Source of the DNA: Streptomyces carpinensis
GTDB lineage: Bacteria; Actinomycetota; Actinomycetes; Streptomycetales; Streptomycetaceae
Assembly (NCBI RefSeq): GCF_002154505.1
Contig: NZ_MUBM01000138.1
Span: 1 to 41,593, forward strand
Direction: 5' to 3'
DNA: 41,593 bases
The notes beneath the pieces were generated by a model. That model did not search any database. It had not been told where the DNA came from and was given only the letters and a program-made list of their open reading frames with translations. Positions 33,216 through 40,854 of the stretch are shown here, in pieces. The position numbers and the translations under genes were made by a program. Within the stretch, counting starts at the first letter, position 1; each line of letters opens with the position of its first letter.

Positions 33216-34556
33216 TCAGCCGGTGCAGGATGCCGGGATGCGAAGGGCGAGTACGGCGACGTCGTCGTCGAACACATGGCCGCGTCGGGTGATCAGGGCG
33301 TCGCACAGTTCGTCCGGCGGGGCTGTGGCCAGGGAGGCGGCGTCCTCCGCCAGGTCGCGCAGGCCGGTGTCGATGTCCTGGTCACGGCGCTCCACCAGTC
33401 CGTCGGTGAACAGCAGGAGGGTGCTCTCGGGCGGGAGCGGGTGGGTGTGGCTGAACCGGGGGACCGTCTCGTCGATGCCCACCGGAATGCCGTGCCGCAT
33501 GGGCGCCAGGAAGCGGGTGTCGCCCTCCGCCCCGATCAGCAGCGGAGGCGGGTGCCCGGCGTTGCTCCAGCCGAAGGTGTACCCCTCACGGCCGCATTCG
33601 ATGCGCCCGAACACCAGGGTGGCCGTCGGCGGATCCTCGAACATCATCAGGGCACGGTCCAGGCGCGACACGACCAGGCCGGGCGGCTCGCAGCGGTCCA
33701 GGGCGAGCGCCCGGAGCATGTTCCGGAGCTGACCCATCAGCGGGGCCACCTCGACGTCGTGGCCGGTCACGTCGCCCACCACCACACAGGTGGCACCGTC
33801 GGGCAGGACCATGGCGTCGTACCAGTCCCCGCCGAGCTTGGGCAGTTCGGAAGCGGGCTCGTAGCGGGCCGCGGCCCGCAGCGGGGACAGGTCCGGGAGG
33901 ACTGGCAGCATACGTCGCTGGAAGTGCTCGGCCGCGCGCTTGAGGTGCTCGTACAGGCGGGCGTTCTCGATGCTGACACTCGCGGCACTGGCGAGCGCGG
34001 TCAGCAGGTGCTCGTCGTCGTCGTCGAAGGGCGTGCCGTCCGCCTTGTCGGCGAGGTAGAGGTCGCCGTAGACGGTGTCGCGCACCACGAGCGGAACGCC
34101 CAGCAGGGTGCGCATCACCGGGTGCCCGGGCGGGAATCCGGCGGCACGAGGGTGCGCGGCCACGTCGGACACCCGCAACGTCCGCCGGTCGGCCACCAGG
34201 GTGTGCAGCACGCCGTGCCCCTGCGGCAGGCCCATATCGGCGCACAGCTGCGGATCGTCGATGCCCATGGTGATCAGGTCGACGAAGGCGCCGCCCTCGC
34301 CGAGCACGCCCAGTGCCCCGTAGCGCGCGCCGACGAGGTGGGTGGCCGCTTCCACGATGCGGTGCAGCACGGTGCGGGGGTCCCTGTCGGCGCTGATCGC
34401 CACGACAGCGCCCAGAAGCCGCTGCAGACTCTGCCGGTCGAGGGCAGGGGGCGCCCCCGGCACTGCTGCCCCGTCCGCCGCCTGCCGCGGCTCGTCGACC
34501 GGAGCGGGCCCGGACCGCGGGCTGTCGTGCGATCGCCGCCACGGGCCGTGCACCAT
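33216..34556 (-). CDS. GAF (DevS-type) - PP2C/SpoIIE serine phosphatase
   Basis: A 446-aa protein. Residues ~40-190 are a GAF domain very like the first GAF of DevS/DosT (ARYGALGVLGEGG, GIDDPQLCADMGLPQGHG, AGFPPGHPVMRTLLGVPLVV, GDLYLADKADGTPF). H145 in PPGHPVM falls where, from memory of the family, DevS and DosT carry their heme-ligand His. Residues ~215-440 are a SpoIIE-type PP2C phosphatase: GGDWYDAMVLPDG, VVGDVTGHDVEVAPLMGQLR, LLLFTDGLVERRDQ and DDDVAVLALR keep the metal-binding Asp residues. GGAGGAAG precedes ATG 34556. It may dephosphorylate an anti-sigma antagonist or other partner in response to oxygen or redox. No anti-sigma gene lies nearby. Confidence 0.88.
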   Translation of the reverse strand: MVHGPWRRSHDSPRSGPAPVDEPRQAADGAAVPGAPPALDRQSLQRLLGAVVAISADRDPRTVLHRIVEAATHLVGARYGALGVLGEGGAFVDLITMGIDDPQLCADMGLPQGHGVLHTLVADRRTLRVSDVAAHPRAAGFPPGHPVMRTLLGVPLVVRDTVYGDLYLADKADGTPFDDDDEHLLTALASAASVSIENARLYEHLKRAAEHFQRRMLPVLPDLSPLRAAARYEPASELPKLGGDWYDAMVLPDGATCVVVGDVTGHDVEVAPLMGQLRNMLRALALDRCEPPGLVVSRLDRALMMFEDPPTATLVFGRIECGREGYTFGWSNAGHPPPLLIGAEGDTRFLAPMRHGIPVGIDETVPRFSHTHPLPPESTLLLFTDGLVERRDQDIDTGLRDLAEDAASLATAPPDELCDALITRRGHVFDDDVAVLALRIPASCTG

Positions 34557-34910
34557 GGTGCTTCCTCCCGGCGCCGTCCTCACCTCGCCCTGTCCTGCCA
34601 CCCTACGCGCCCAGCCCACCGCGAGCAGGCTCTGGCGCCCCGCCGGCCGCTGATGCGGTCCCCCGGCCTCTGTGCCGATGGGACCCCGGTACCAGACCGG
34701 TTCCTCCCCCACCGGCCCGTGCCGTCCTCGCCGTATGCACCTCACGTGCTGGTCCATGCCCGGCGCATCCCGCTGTGGTATCTGTGGCGTTCGTTCGTCC
34801 CCTGCCGCTCGCGCCGTGGTCCACGCCGCCGAGACCGAGCGTCAACAGGCACCAGCGGACCGGGCAGGGACCGTATCGGCTTCCCGCTGCCGACTCAGAA
34901 AGGGCACACC
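34557..34910. other. Divergent promoter region between phosphatase and cupin genes
   Basis: 354 bp with no recognised gene. A GGGACC-containing segment at 34680-34693 and another at 34867 were examined as DosR-like boxes but match poorly. Confidence 0.45.
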
Positions 34911-35243
34911 ATGCAGAAGGTCTCCCTCGACGCCCGCGTCCGCGAGCACCTGGAGCGGGCCGCAGCGTCCTCCACCGGCCGCAGCGCCGAGACCGTCCAC
35001 GGCGGCCACGAACACGTCCTGCGCCAGACCCTCATCGCGCTGCGCGCCGGTACCGCGCTGGCCGAGCACGAAAACCCGGGCGAGGCCACGGTGCTGGTCC
35101 TGCGCGGTCGGGTGCGGCTGCGCAGCGGCGACGACGCGTGGGAGGGGATGGCCGGGGACCTGCTCCTCGTGCCGCCCACCCGCCACAGCCTGGAGGCAAT
35201 CGAAGACGCCGCCGCGCTGCTGACCGTCGCCAAGACTTCCTGA
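34911..35243 (+). CDS. Small cupin-domain protein
   Basis: A 110-aa single-domain cupin. Segments LIALRAGTALAEHENPGEAT and VLRGRVRLRSGDDAWEGMAG correspond to cupin motif 1 (partial metal ligands, H and E) and LLLVPPTRHSLEAIEDAA to motif 2 (His ligand). AGAAAGGG lies 6 nt before ATG 34911. Such small cupins recur in actinobacterial stress loci and may bind a metal or small ligand; the reaction is unknown. It is divergent from the GAF-phosphatase and convergent with the ctaD-hmp chimera. Confidence 0.8.
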   Translation: MQKVSLDARVREHLERAAASSTGRSAETVHGGHEHVLRQTLIALRAGTALAEHENPGEATVLVLRGRVRLRSGDDAWEGMAGDLLLVPPTRHSLEAIEDAAALLTVAKTS

Positions 35244-35373
35244 CCCGGCCCTGAAATCCTCCTGACCCGGCCCTGGACCGGGCAGCACAGCCCGCGGCGC
35301 GGTGCTCATCGAGGACGCCACGACCCTGATGTGGCCTGTCCGCGCCCGCCACCGCCCGGGCGGTCGGGGACGG

Positions 35374-36381
35374 TCAGCCCTCGGCGTGGGCCAACCACAG
35401 GTCGGGGCCGAAGACCTCGTACCGGATGCTGCGTGCGGGGATGCCGGCCCGGAGGAGCTGGGTGCGGACGCCGCGCATGAAGGGGAGCGAGCCGCACAGG
35501 TACACGTCGGCGTCGGCGGGCAGGTCCAGACCGGCGAGGTCCATCAGGCCCGGGTGGGCAGCCGGGCTCTTCGGCCGTGTCCTGCCCGTACCAGAAATCG
35601 GCCTGCGCATCGGGCAGTTGCTCCCCCAGGCGGCGGGTGTCGGCGCGCAGGGCGTGGTCGGCCGGGGCACGGTCGGCGTGCAGCACCCGCACGGGCCTGG
35701 CCGAGCCGGTGGCGGCGAGGTGTTCGAGCATACCGACCATCGGGGTGCAGCCGATGCCGGCGGAGACGATCGTGGTGATGAAGTTGACCGCACCCAGGAT
35801 CGAGCCGAAGCCGGACAGCGCGACGCCCGTGATCCACAGGTCGGCGCCGAGGCCCGGCGAGTGGACGGCGTCGGACAGCGGGGCGTACAGGAACCAGCCG
35901 AAGTCGGCGGCGCCGCCGGGGGTGAGGAATCCGAAGGCCGCGATCAGCGAACTGAACAGGAAGAGCCAGTAGGCGAGCATGTTCAGTCTCGGGAAGGCGA
36001 CGTCCGGGGCGCCGACCTGAAGCGGCATGACCCAGTTGGCGAACCCGGTGAACAGCGCATCGCGAACATCAGCAGCATGATCGAGCCGTGCTTGGTGAAC
36101 GCCTGGTTGAACTGCTCGTTCGACATGATCTGCAGGCCGGGCCTGGCCAGCTCCGCGCGCATCAGCAGTGCCATCACCCCGCCGACGATGAAGAACGCGA
36201 ACGCGGTGACCAGGTACATCGTCCCGATCTTCTTGTGGTCGGTGGTCGTCAGCCATTCCGCCCACGACGGCCGTCCGCTCGCCGCCTGTTCCGTTCGCCG
36301 GGAGGTCTCCACGGCCGGGGAGCCCACCTCCACGCCTCTCGGCCGAACGGTCTCCAACTGTTGTTCGTGCGTCTCGTCCAC
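35374..36381 (-). pseudogene. Chimera: ctaD 5' part fused to hmp 3' part, with frameshifts
   Basis: GTG 36381 begins a cytochrome c oxidase subunit [21 protein letters not shown] (first helix), [20 protein letters not shown] one-base loss near 36057 changes frame to [40 protein letters not shown] and GAVNFITTI. Exactly there the sequence becomes the NAD-binding domain of a flavohemoprotein: [18 protein letters not shown], then after another frame change [18 protein letters not shown] and [16 protein letters not shown] to the stop at 35374. The oxidase core with its heme and copper ligands and the globin part of Hmp are both gone. A deletion has joined a respiratory oxidase and a nitric-oxide dioxygenase gene. 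The product would not be functional. Confidence 0.85.
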
Positions 36382-36502
36382 CGGGCGGTGCCCTTCCCTT
36401 CTTCCATGTCGAGGGCGAGCCGGGAAGCGCCGTGGTGCGGGTACGGACCTGGCCTTCCCGGCCGCCGCCTCATGATCGTCGGAGGGGCACCCGGGGCAGA
36501 CA

Positions 36503-36516
36503 GGGCCGAACAGCCC
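36503..36516. promoter_or_regulatory. DosR/OsdR-box-like site upstream of the ctaD remnant
   Basis: GGGCCGAACAGCCC matches the consensus at 13 of 14 positions. It lies 122 bp upstream of the ctaD start on the minus strand and ~196 bp before the cNMP-binding gene on the plus strand. It suggests that the lost oxidase was a regulon member. Confidence 0.6.
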
Positions 36517-36607
36517 CTGATCGTTCGTCGCGCGGGGCCCAACGTCCCCTCCTCATACGGCGCGAGCTGACACCGGTGGCCGACCCGCGCGTGCCGGCAC
36601 TGCCTCA

Positions 36608-36642
36608 GGGCCGAATGGCCCACTCTCCGGACCGAACGGCCC
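36608..36642. promoter_or_regulatory. Tandem DosR/OsdR-box-like sites upstream of the cNMP-binding gene
   Basis: GGGCCGAATGGCCC (36608-36621) and GGACCGAACGGCCC (36629-36642) each match the consensus at 13 of 14 positions. Their starts are 21 bp apart, two helical turns. The second site ends 69 bp before ATG 36712. This is the clearest tandem pair in the window. Confidence 0.7.
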
Positions 36643-36711
36643 CTCGCCTGGTCCCGGCCGCCGCCACACGCTGGAAGTGCCACTTCGTACCCCTGGACCG
36701 GGAGGCAGGCC

Positions 36712-37167
36712 ATGAACACCCCGAGCATGCTGCGCGCACTGCCCACCGAGCACCGGCGACAACTCATGCGTCTCGCGCGAGAGGTGTCCATTCCGCAGGG
36801 AACGCGCATGTTTCACGAGGGCGCGGTCGCGGACAGGTTCTGGATCATCCGCACCGGCTCGGTCGAACTCGACACGCACGTACCCGGTCGGCGCCGCGCC
36901 ACCATCGAGACCCTCGGCCACAACGAACTCGTCGGCATCTCCTGGCTGTTCGCCCCGCACGTCTGGCATCTGGGCGCCACGGCGGCGACGCCGGTGCGGG
37001 CCTACGAGTTCGACGCCAAGGCCGTCCGCTCCTTGTGCCAGGACGACGCGGCACTCGGCCACGCCGTCGCCCAGTGGGCCGGCGAGGTGCTCGCCCACCG
37101 CCTGCGCTCCACCCGGACCCGGTTGCTGGACCTCTACGCCCCCTACGGCGCCCGAAGCGCCGTGTGA
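36712..37167 (+). CDS. Stand-alone cyclic-nucleotide-binding (Crp-like) domain protein
   Basis: A 151-aa protein that is only a cNMP-binding beta-roll (~15-110: LMRLAREVSIPQGTRMFHEG, ADRFWIIRTGSVELDTHVPG, ETLGHNELVGISWLF) plus a helical tail (ALGHAVAQWAGEVLAHRL). The C-terminal HTH of Crp/Fnr proteins is absent, so it should not bind DNA alone. The usual phosphate-binding cassette Arg-Ser pair is not evident, so it may bind another ligand or none. The upstream tandem boxes predict control by the DevR-type regulator. Ribosome site GGGAGG precedes ATG 36712. A remnant of a sister gene lies at 17484. It may act through protein contacts. Confidence 0.8.
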   Translation: MNTPSMLRALPTEHRRQLMRLAREVSIPQGTRMFHEGAVADRFWIIRTGSVELDTHVPGRRRATIETLGHNELVGISWLFAPHVWHLGATAATPVRAYEFDAKAVRSLCQDDAALGHAVAQWAGEVLAHRLRSTRTRLLDLYAPYGARSAV

Positions 37168-37533
37168 ACGGGTCGTTGCCCACTCCCTGTCTGCGCCGCT
37201 TGTGACACCCCAGGCAAGGCTGGAGTCGGGGTCCACGTCCAGGGCCGCTTCGCCACCGAGCATCTCCCGGATGGCGCGGGCGTTCGCTGTCTCCTGCCAC
37301 AAGCCGGACCCGTCTGAACAGGCATCGTTCCGCGGAACTGGCAAGCGTTGGGCCGTGGCGCCGGGCGATGGGGCGCCGCTCCGCCGCATCGCTGTCCGGC
37401 CACTCAGGCAGACCGCCATTCGGCGGACACCGCCGGCCGTCGTCCAAGCGCATCCGGGGAGTCGCGCCGACACTGGTGCTCGGCGTCGAAGTGCGGCCGG
37501 TCGGCGGGTAGCGGTCACGAGGCGAGGGACACG
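37168..37533. other. 366-bp region with a possible minus-strand gene fragment
   Basis: On the minus strand near 37190-37330 one frame reads SGLWQETANARAIREMLGGE, then ALDVDPDSSLAWG. It has natural protein composition but no start and no family I recognise; it may be a gene remnant. A weak palindrome CGGCCGGTCGGCGG (37494-37507, 9 of 14) lies 27 bp upstream of the PNPOx gene. Confidence 0.35.
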
Positions 37534-37995
37534 ATGGGAATCATCACGCAGGACATGCGCAGGATCGTCGACAGCGCGAAGCTCGGGTTCGTGGCGACGG
37601 TCTGCGAGGACGGCTCCCCGAACCTGTCCCCGAAGGGGTCGCTGCTCGTCTACGACGACGATCACCTGGTGTTCATGAACATGGCCTCCCCCACGACGGT
37701 GGCGAACCTCAGGCGGGATCCCCGTCTGGAGGTGAATGTGATCGACTTCCTGCTGCGGCGTGGCTACCGGTTCAAGGGAACCGCCGAGCTCCGTGGCGAG
37801 GGCGACCCCGTCTACGCCTGGTCGCGGCAATGGGTGCTGGACATGCACGGTCCCGCCTATCCCTGTCATGAGGCGGTGCTGATCCGCGTGGAGAGGGCGC
37901 TGCCGGTGGATTCGCCCGCCTACACGTTCGGGCACTGGAATGAGGACGACCTGAAGCGTGCCTGGGCCGACGCCTACGGTGTGGCACGCGAGTAG
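37534..37995 (+). CDS. PNPOx-like split-barrel flavin protein
   Basis: A 153-aa single-domain protein. MRRIVDSAKLGFVATVCEDG, then SPNLSPKGSLLVYDDDHLVF and NLRRDPRLEVNVIDFLLRRG, are the beta-barrel strands and the FMN-phosphate-binding region of the pyridoxamine 5'-phosphate-oxidase-like superfamily (the Arg-rich LLRRGYRFKG turn). Full length for the group. ATG 37534 has GAGGCGAGGG upstream. Members act as FMN- or F420-dependent reductases or simple flavin binders; the substrate is unknown. Unlike the two related genes at 31323 and 39635, this one is intact. Confidence 0.85.
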   Translation: MGIITQDMRRIVDSAKLGFVATVCEDGSPNLSPKGSLLVYDDDHLVFMNMASPTTVANLRRDPRLEVNVIDFLLRRGYRFKGTAELRGEGDPVYAWSRQWVLDMHGPAYPCHEAVLIRVERALPVDSPAYTFGHWNEDDLKRAWADAYGVARE

Positions 37996-38220
37996 CCTCA
38001 GCGCCAGCTGCCTGCGACGGTCACCGGCACGACAGGTCCGCGAGCCGGACCCGTGTCGGGACGCTGCCGGTGACCGTCGTCGGCCGGGGAGACGTGGCGT
38101 TCCGCACCCGGGCGATGACGGTCGACCGCCTCGCCGCCTTCGTGTGATCGGCCGTGTGACCGACACCGCTCACGTTCCGGTTCGCCTCCGCCGCGACGCG
38201 GACGGTGCGGTGGCCGCCGT

Positions 38221-38245
38221 GGGCCGGCCCCTCCCGGACCGGCCC
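38221..38245. terminator. Hairpin between convergent PNPOx gene and response regulator
   Basis: A perfect 7-bp inverted repeat, GGGCCGG (38221-38227) and CCGGCCC (38239-38245), with an 11-nt loop, 17 bp after the regulator's stop. The 266-bp gap also holds a short + frame ending VVGRGDVAFRTRAMTVDRL..., possibly a degraded gene end, not identified. Confidence 0.5.
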
Positions 38246-38261
38246 GTACGCCCCCGCAACT

Positions 38262-38945
38262 TCAGCGGCCTTCCTGCCTCTGCCGGTCCTGGACCTGGGT
38301 GGCGATGACCGCGGCCTGGATACGGCGCTCCACGCCGAGCTTGGCCAGCAGGCGGGAGATGTGGTTCTTCACCGTCTTCTCGGCCAGGTAGAGGCGCTGG
38401 CCGATCTGACGGTTGGTCAGCCCTTCGCCGATCAGAGCCAGGATCTCCCGCTCCCGGTCGGTCAGGCCCGGCAGGCCGTCCGGCTCCTTCTCCTGCTGCT
38501 GACCGCCGCGCAGCCGGGCCATCAGCTTGGTGGTGGCGCTCGCGTCGAGCAACGACTGGCCGGCGGCCACGGTGCGCACCGCCGACACCAGGTCCGAGCC
38601 CTGGATCTGCTTGAGCACGTACCCCGAGGCACCCGCCGTGATCGAGTCCAGAAGGGCCTCCTCGTCGTCGAAGGAGGTCAGCATCAGGCAGGCCAACTCG
38701 GGCATGCGGGAGCGCAGCTCCCGGCACACCGTCACGCCGTCACCGTCGGGCAGCCGAACGTCGAGAACCGCCACCTGCGGGCACAGCGCCGGAACGCGCA
38801 CCAGCGCCTGCTCCACCGTGCCGGCCTCGCCGATCACACTGATGTCCGGCTCGTCGTTCAGCAGGTCTCGCACTCCACGCCGTACCACCTCATGGTCGTC
38901 CAGCAGGAAGACCCGGATCGGGTTGCCCTGCTCGCCGTCCACCAT
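38262..38945 (-). CDS. osdR: DevR/DosR/OsdR-type response regulator
   Basis: A 227-aa NarL/FixJ regulator. The receiver (~10-130) has the acidic pocket ([12 protein letters not shown]), phosphoacceptor D62 ([13 protein letters not shown]), and switch residues in [11 protein letters not shown] and SGYVLKQI. The LuxR HTH (~155-215) reads [20 protein letters not shown], then [17 protein letters not shown]. The match to mycobacterial DevR is close along the whole length, including the VRLPDG and SLLD-x(5)-LM-x-RLRG segments. It should activate the GGGCCG-type boxes in this window when phosphorylated. No intact sensor kinase is adjacent; the only kinase seen is the broken copy at 24138. Two good boxes lie 80-107 bp upstream, implying autoregulation. 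Confidence 0.88.
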   Translation of the reverse strand: MVDGEQGNPIRVFLLDDHEVVRRGVRDLLNDEPDISVIGEAGTVEQALVRVPALCPQVAVLDVRLPDGDGVTVCRELRSRMPELACLMLTSFDDEEALLDSITAGASGYVLKQIQGSDLVSAVRTVAAGQSLLDASATTKLMARLRGGQQQEKEPDGLPGLTDREREILALIGEGLTNRQIGQRLYLAEKTVKNHISRLLAKLGVERRIQAAVIATQVQDRQRQEGR

Positions 38946-39024
38946 TGAATGCCTTGTCCGGGTTCCGTGCCGATGTCCGCCCGTGGCCGAGATCGGCCTG
39001 CCTACCGAGATCCTTCCCGCATCC

Positions 39025-39052
39025 GGGCCGAACGGCCAGGGCCGGTCGGCCC
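39025..39052. promoter_or_regulatory. Adjacent DosR/OsdR-box-like sites upstream of the regulator
   Basis: GGGCCGAACGGCCA (39025-39038, 13 of 14) and GGGCCGGTCGGCCC (39039-39052, 12 of 14, with perfect 6-bp arms) directly abut, a 14-bp spacing that differs from the ~21 bp elsewhere. They are 80-107 bp upstream of the response regulator start at 38945. Confidence 0.65.
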
Positions 39053-39381
39053 TGATTCCCTCGGAGTCTGCCGCGGGTCGCAGATCACGGCCCGACCTGG
39101 CAGGCCCGCGCGGGGAAGGCCGCACGGCCCCGCTCCACGGATCGGTCGGCCCCGGGCCATGAGCGGTGAGGCGGGCAGGCTGTAGGAGCCGTCCGGTCGG
39201 CCGAACGGCGTCCGCCCCCGCCGGGGAGGCAGCCCGACCTGCCCAGAGCGGTGCCGGTCGGCATTCGGCAGGGACCTTCGGTACCTGGGGATTGCATACC
39301 GATCCGGCCGAGACTGGAGGTGTGCGCGGCGCCGATCCTCCGTGGTACCGCTCACACCCCACGACCACCGATGCGCGGAGT

Positions 39382-39412
39382 GGGCCGGACGCCGACAAGG
39401 GCCGAACGGCCC
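39382..39412. promoter_or_regulatory. Perfect DosR/OsdR-box-like site upstream of the PNPOx gene at 39635
   Basis: GGGCCGAACGGCCC (39399-39412) is the exact consensus, extended to AGGGCCGAACGGCCCT. A weaker copy, GGGCCGGACGCCGA (39382-39395), overlaps its left side by turn. It lies ~222 bp upstream of ATG 39635. Confidence 0.65.
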
Positions 39413-39634
39413 TGGCGCAAAGAGCCCGGATGCGGTTCCAATGACCTGATCGGGCCTGTCCTGGGCCCGGCCCCGACCGGAGCCACGGACCGGCAGCCGC
39501 TCATCTCTCGGAGGGACGACGCACACACCGCACCGGCGGGCCGGCCACCACCACGGCAACGGGCCGCGCAACAGCCCCGCCGCGCCGCGCAAGGACACAC
39601 AGCAGCGAGCAACGAAACCGCACGGAAGTCTCTC

Positions 39635-40096
39635 ATGAGCCTCAACACCCCCAGGCCCTCCCTGCCGGGCCGCGCCGGAGCATCGAGCTGGACAGTGACG
39701 AAGCTCTGCGGCTGCTGGGCAGTGTGTCCTTCGGAAGGATCGTCTTCACCCGCCACGCACTGCCGACCATCCGACCGGTCAACCATGTCCTGGACAACGG
39801 AGACATCGTCATCCGCACCCACGAGGGTGCGGCACTCACCGCACGCACCGGGCAGGCCCAAGGCCAGGGCGTCGTGGTGGCGTACGAGGCCGACACCATC
39901 GCCCCCGACACGCACCTCGGCTGGAGCGTGGTGGTCACCGGCTACGCCCACCTGGTGACCGACCCGGTAGAACTGGCCCGCTACCGGACGCTTCTCACCC
40001 TGGGTGAACCAGACCATGGACTACGCGGTACGCATCCGACCCGACCTGGTGACCGGAGTCCGGCTCGCCGCCGACGACGAGTCCCGCGACGCCTGA
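39635..40096 (+). pseudogene. PNPOx-like flavin protein with two compensating frameshifts
   Basis: ATG 39635 (GGAAG upstream) reads MSLNTPRPSLPG. The homologous reading then shifts by one base (~39672) to RRSIELDSDEALRLLGSVSF, RIVFTRHALPTIRPVNHVLD, VVVAYEADT and GWSVVVTGYAHLVTDP. At ~40000 it shifts back to WVNQTMDYAVRIRPDLVTGV and ends at 40096 in the original frame. Joined, it is a ~150-aa PNPOx protein like the one at 31323. The shifted middle frame has no start codon of its own before GTG 39724. Either two base errors or two opposite indels in a decaying gene explain this. Confidence 0.75.
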
Positions 40097-40331
40097 TCGC
40101 GGGCCGCACCGTCCCCTCGGCGGGCCGTGCGGGCCCGCGAGGGGTACGTCGATCAGGGTGGCATCCGTGTACGGCGGTCGCCCGGTGTCCCCTCCGAGCG
40201 GCCCGGGACGCCACCCTGACCCGCGCGCACAGGTTCTCCTGTGCGCCTTGTCGGCCACCGGATTCCGCCCGAAGGACCGGTGGCCTCCTGCACCCGGATG
40301 CCCGGCCGGGCGCAGGGGCACTGAGGAACGG

Positions 40332-40739
40332 TCAGTCGAAGACGCGGCCGTCGAATCCACCACCGACGTTAAAGGTCACCCAGGCGTCCTGGTACCAGCG
40401 GTAGAAGCGGTGCCCGTCGTACCGGTACCGGTGGTCGTGGTCGTGGCTGTACCAGTCGTGACCACTGCGCTCCCACACGCGGTGACCGTCCCAGCGACGG
40501 TCGTCCCAGCGGTGGCCGTTCCAGCTGTGCCGGTTCCAGCTGTGGCCGTCCCAGCGACTGCCGTCCCGGTCGTGGTGATCACCATTCTGGCCGTGGCTGC
40601 TGCCGTCATGGGTGACGACGGCTTGACGATGGGCCATCGGCTCGGCCGAGGCGGTACCACCGGCGACGAGAAGCGAGCCTGCGGCAACAGCCAGTGAAGC
40701 GGCCGCGGTTACGGCTCGGCGCACGAAGGTGCGACTCAT
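40332..40739 (-). CDS. Small secreted Trp/His-rich repeat protein
   Basis: A 135-aa protein starting at ATG 40739 with GGAGGAAAG upstream. Residues 1-32 are a signal peptide (MSRTFVRRAVTAAASLAV, then GGTASAE). The mature protein has an acidic-His stretch and then five tandem pentapeptides of the type W-[DN]-x-[HR]-[SR] encoded by 40479-40553, followed by a Tyr/Trp/His-rich tail ending WVTFNVGGGFDGRVFD. Such repeats could bind metal, heme or cell wall, but no family is known to me. Its signal peptide and promoter motif match those of the protein at 28904. Confidence 0.8.
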   Translation of the reverse strand: MSRTFVRRAVTAAASLAVAAGSLLVAGGTASAEPMAHRQAVVTHDGSSHGQNGDHHDRDGSRWDGHSWNRHSWNGHRWDDRRWDGHRVWERSGHDWYSHDHDHRYRYDGHRFYRWYQDAWVTFNVGGGFDGRVFD

Positions 40740-40825
40740 GATCTTTCCTCCTTGCTAGACCCCCACTCCTGTCATGGTTCGAACAGGAATGGGGGCATAT
40801 GCCCTTGATGTCGAGCAGTGGCCAA

Positions 40826-40854
40826 CCTACGCCCCTTTTGGTTGAACCGTAAAC
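40826..40854 (-). promoter_or_regulatory. Possible sigma-B-like promoter of the Trp/His-repeat protein
   Basis: Read on the minus strand: GTTT (40854-40851), 16 nt including TTCAACCAAA, then GGGCGTA. It is 87-115 bp upstream of ATG 40739 and shares the 10-mer with 29377-29386. It resembles the Streptomyces sigma-B pattern GTTT-N14-16-GGGTA. Inference. Confidence 0.4.

Larger units (their letters stand above)
38946..39634. other. 689-bp divergent regulatory region between regulator and PNPOx genes
   Basis: No gene recognised. At least four DosR-box-like palindromes lie here: the clear ones are listed separately; weaker copies are GGATCGGTCGGCCC (39139-39152) and CGGCCGAACGGCGT (39198-39211, 11 of 14). 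Confidence 0.55.

Noticed and set aside
34680..34693. GGGACCCCGGTACC as a DosR-type box for the cupin gene
   Set aside because: Only about half the positions match the consensus and there is no dyad with correct spacing.
40479..40553. 15-bp tandem repeats as a possible CRISPR or non-coding repeat array
   Set aside because: They are in frame and encode pentapeptides of the secreted protein; no spacers are present.
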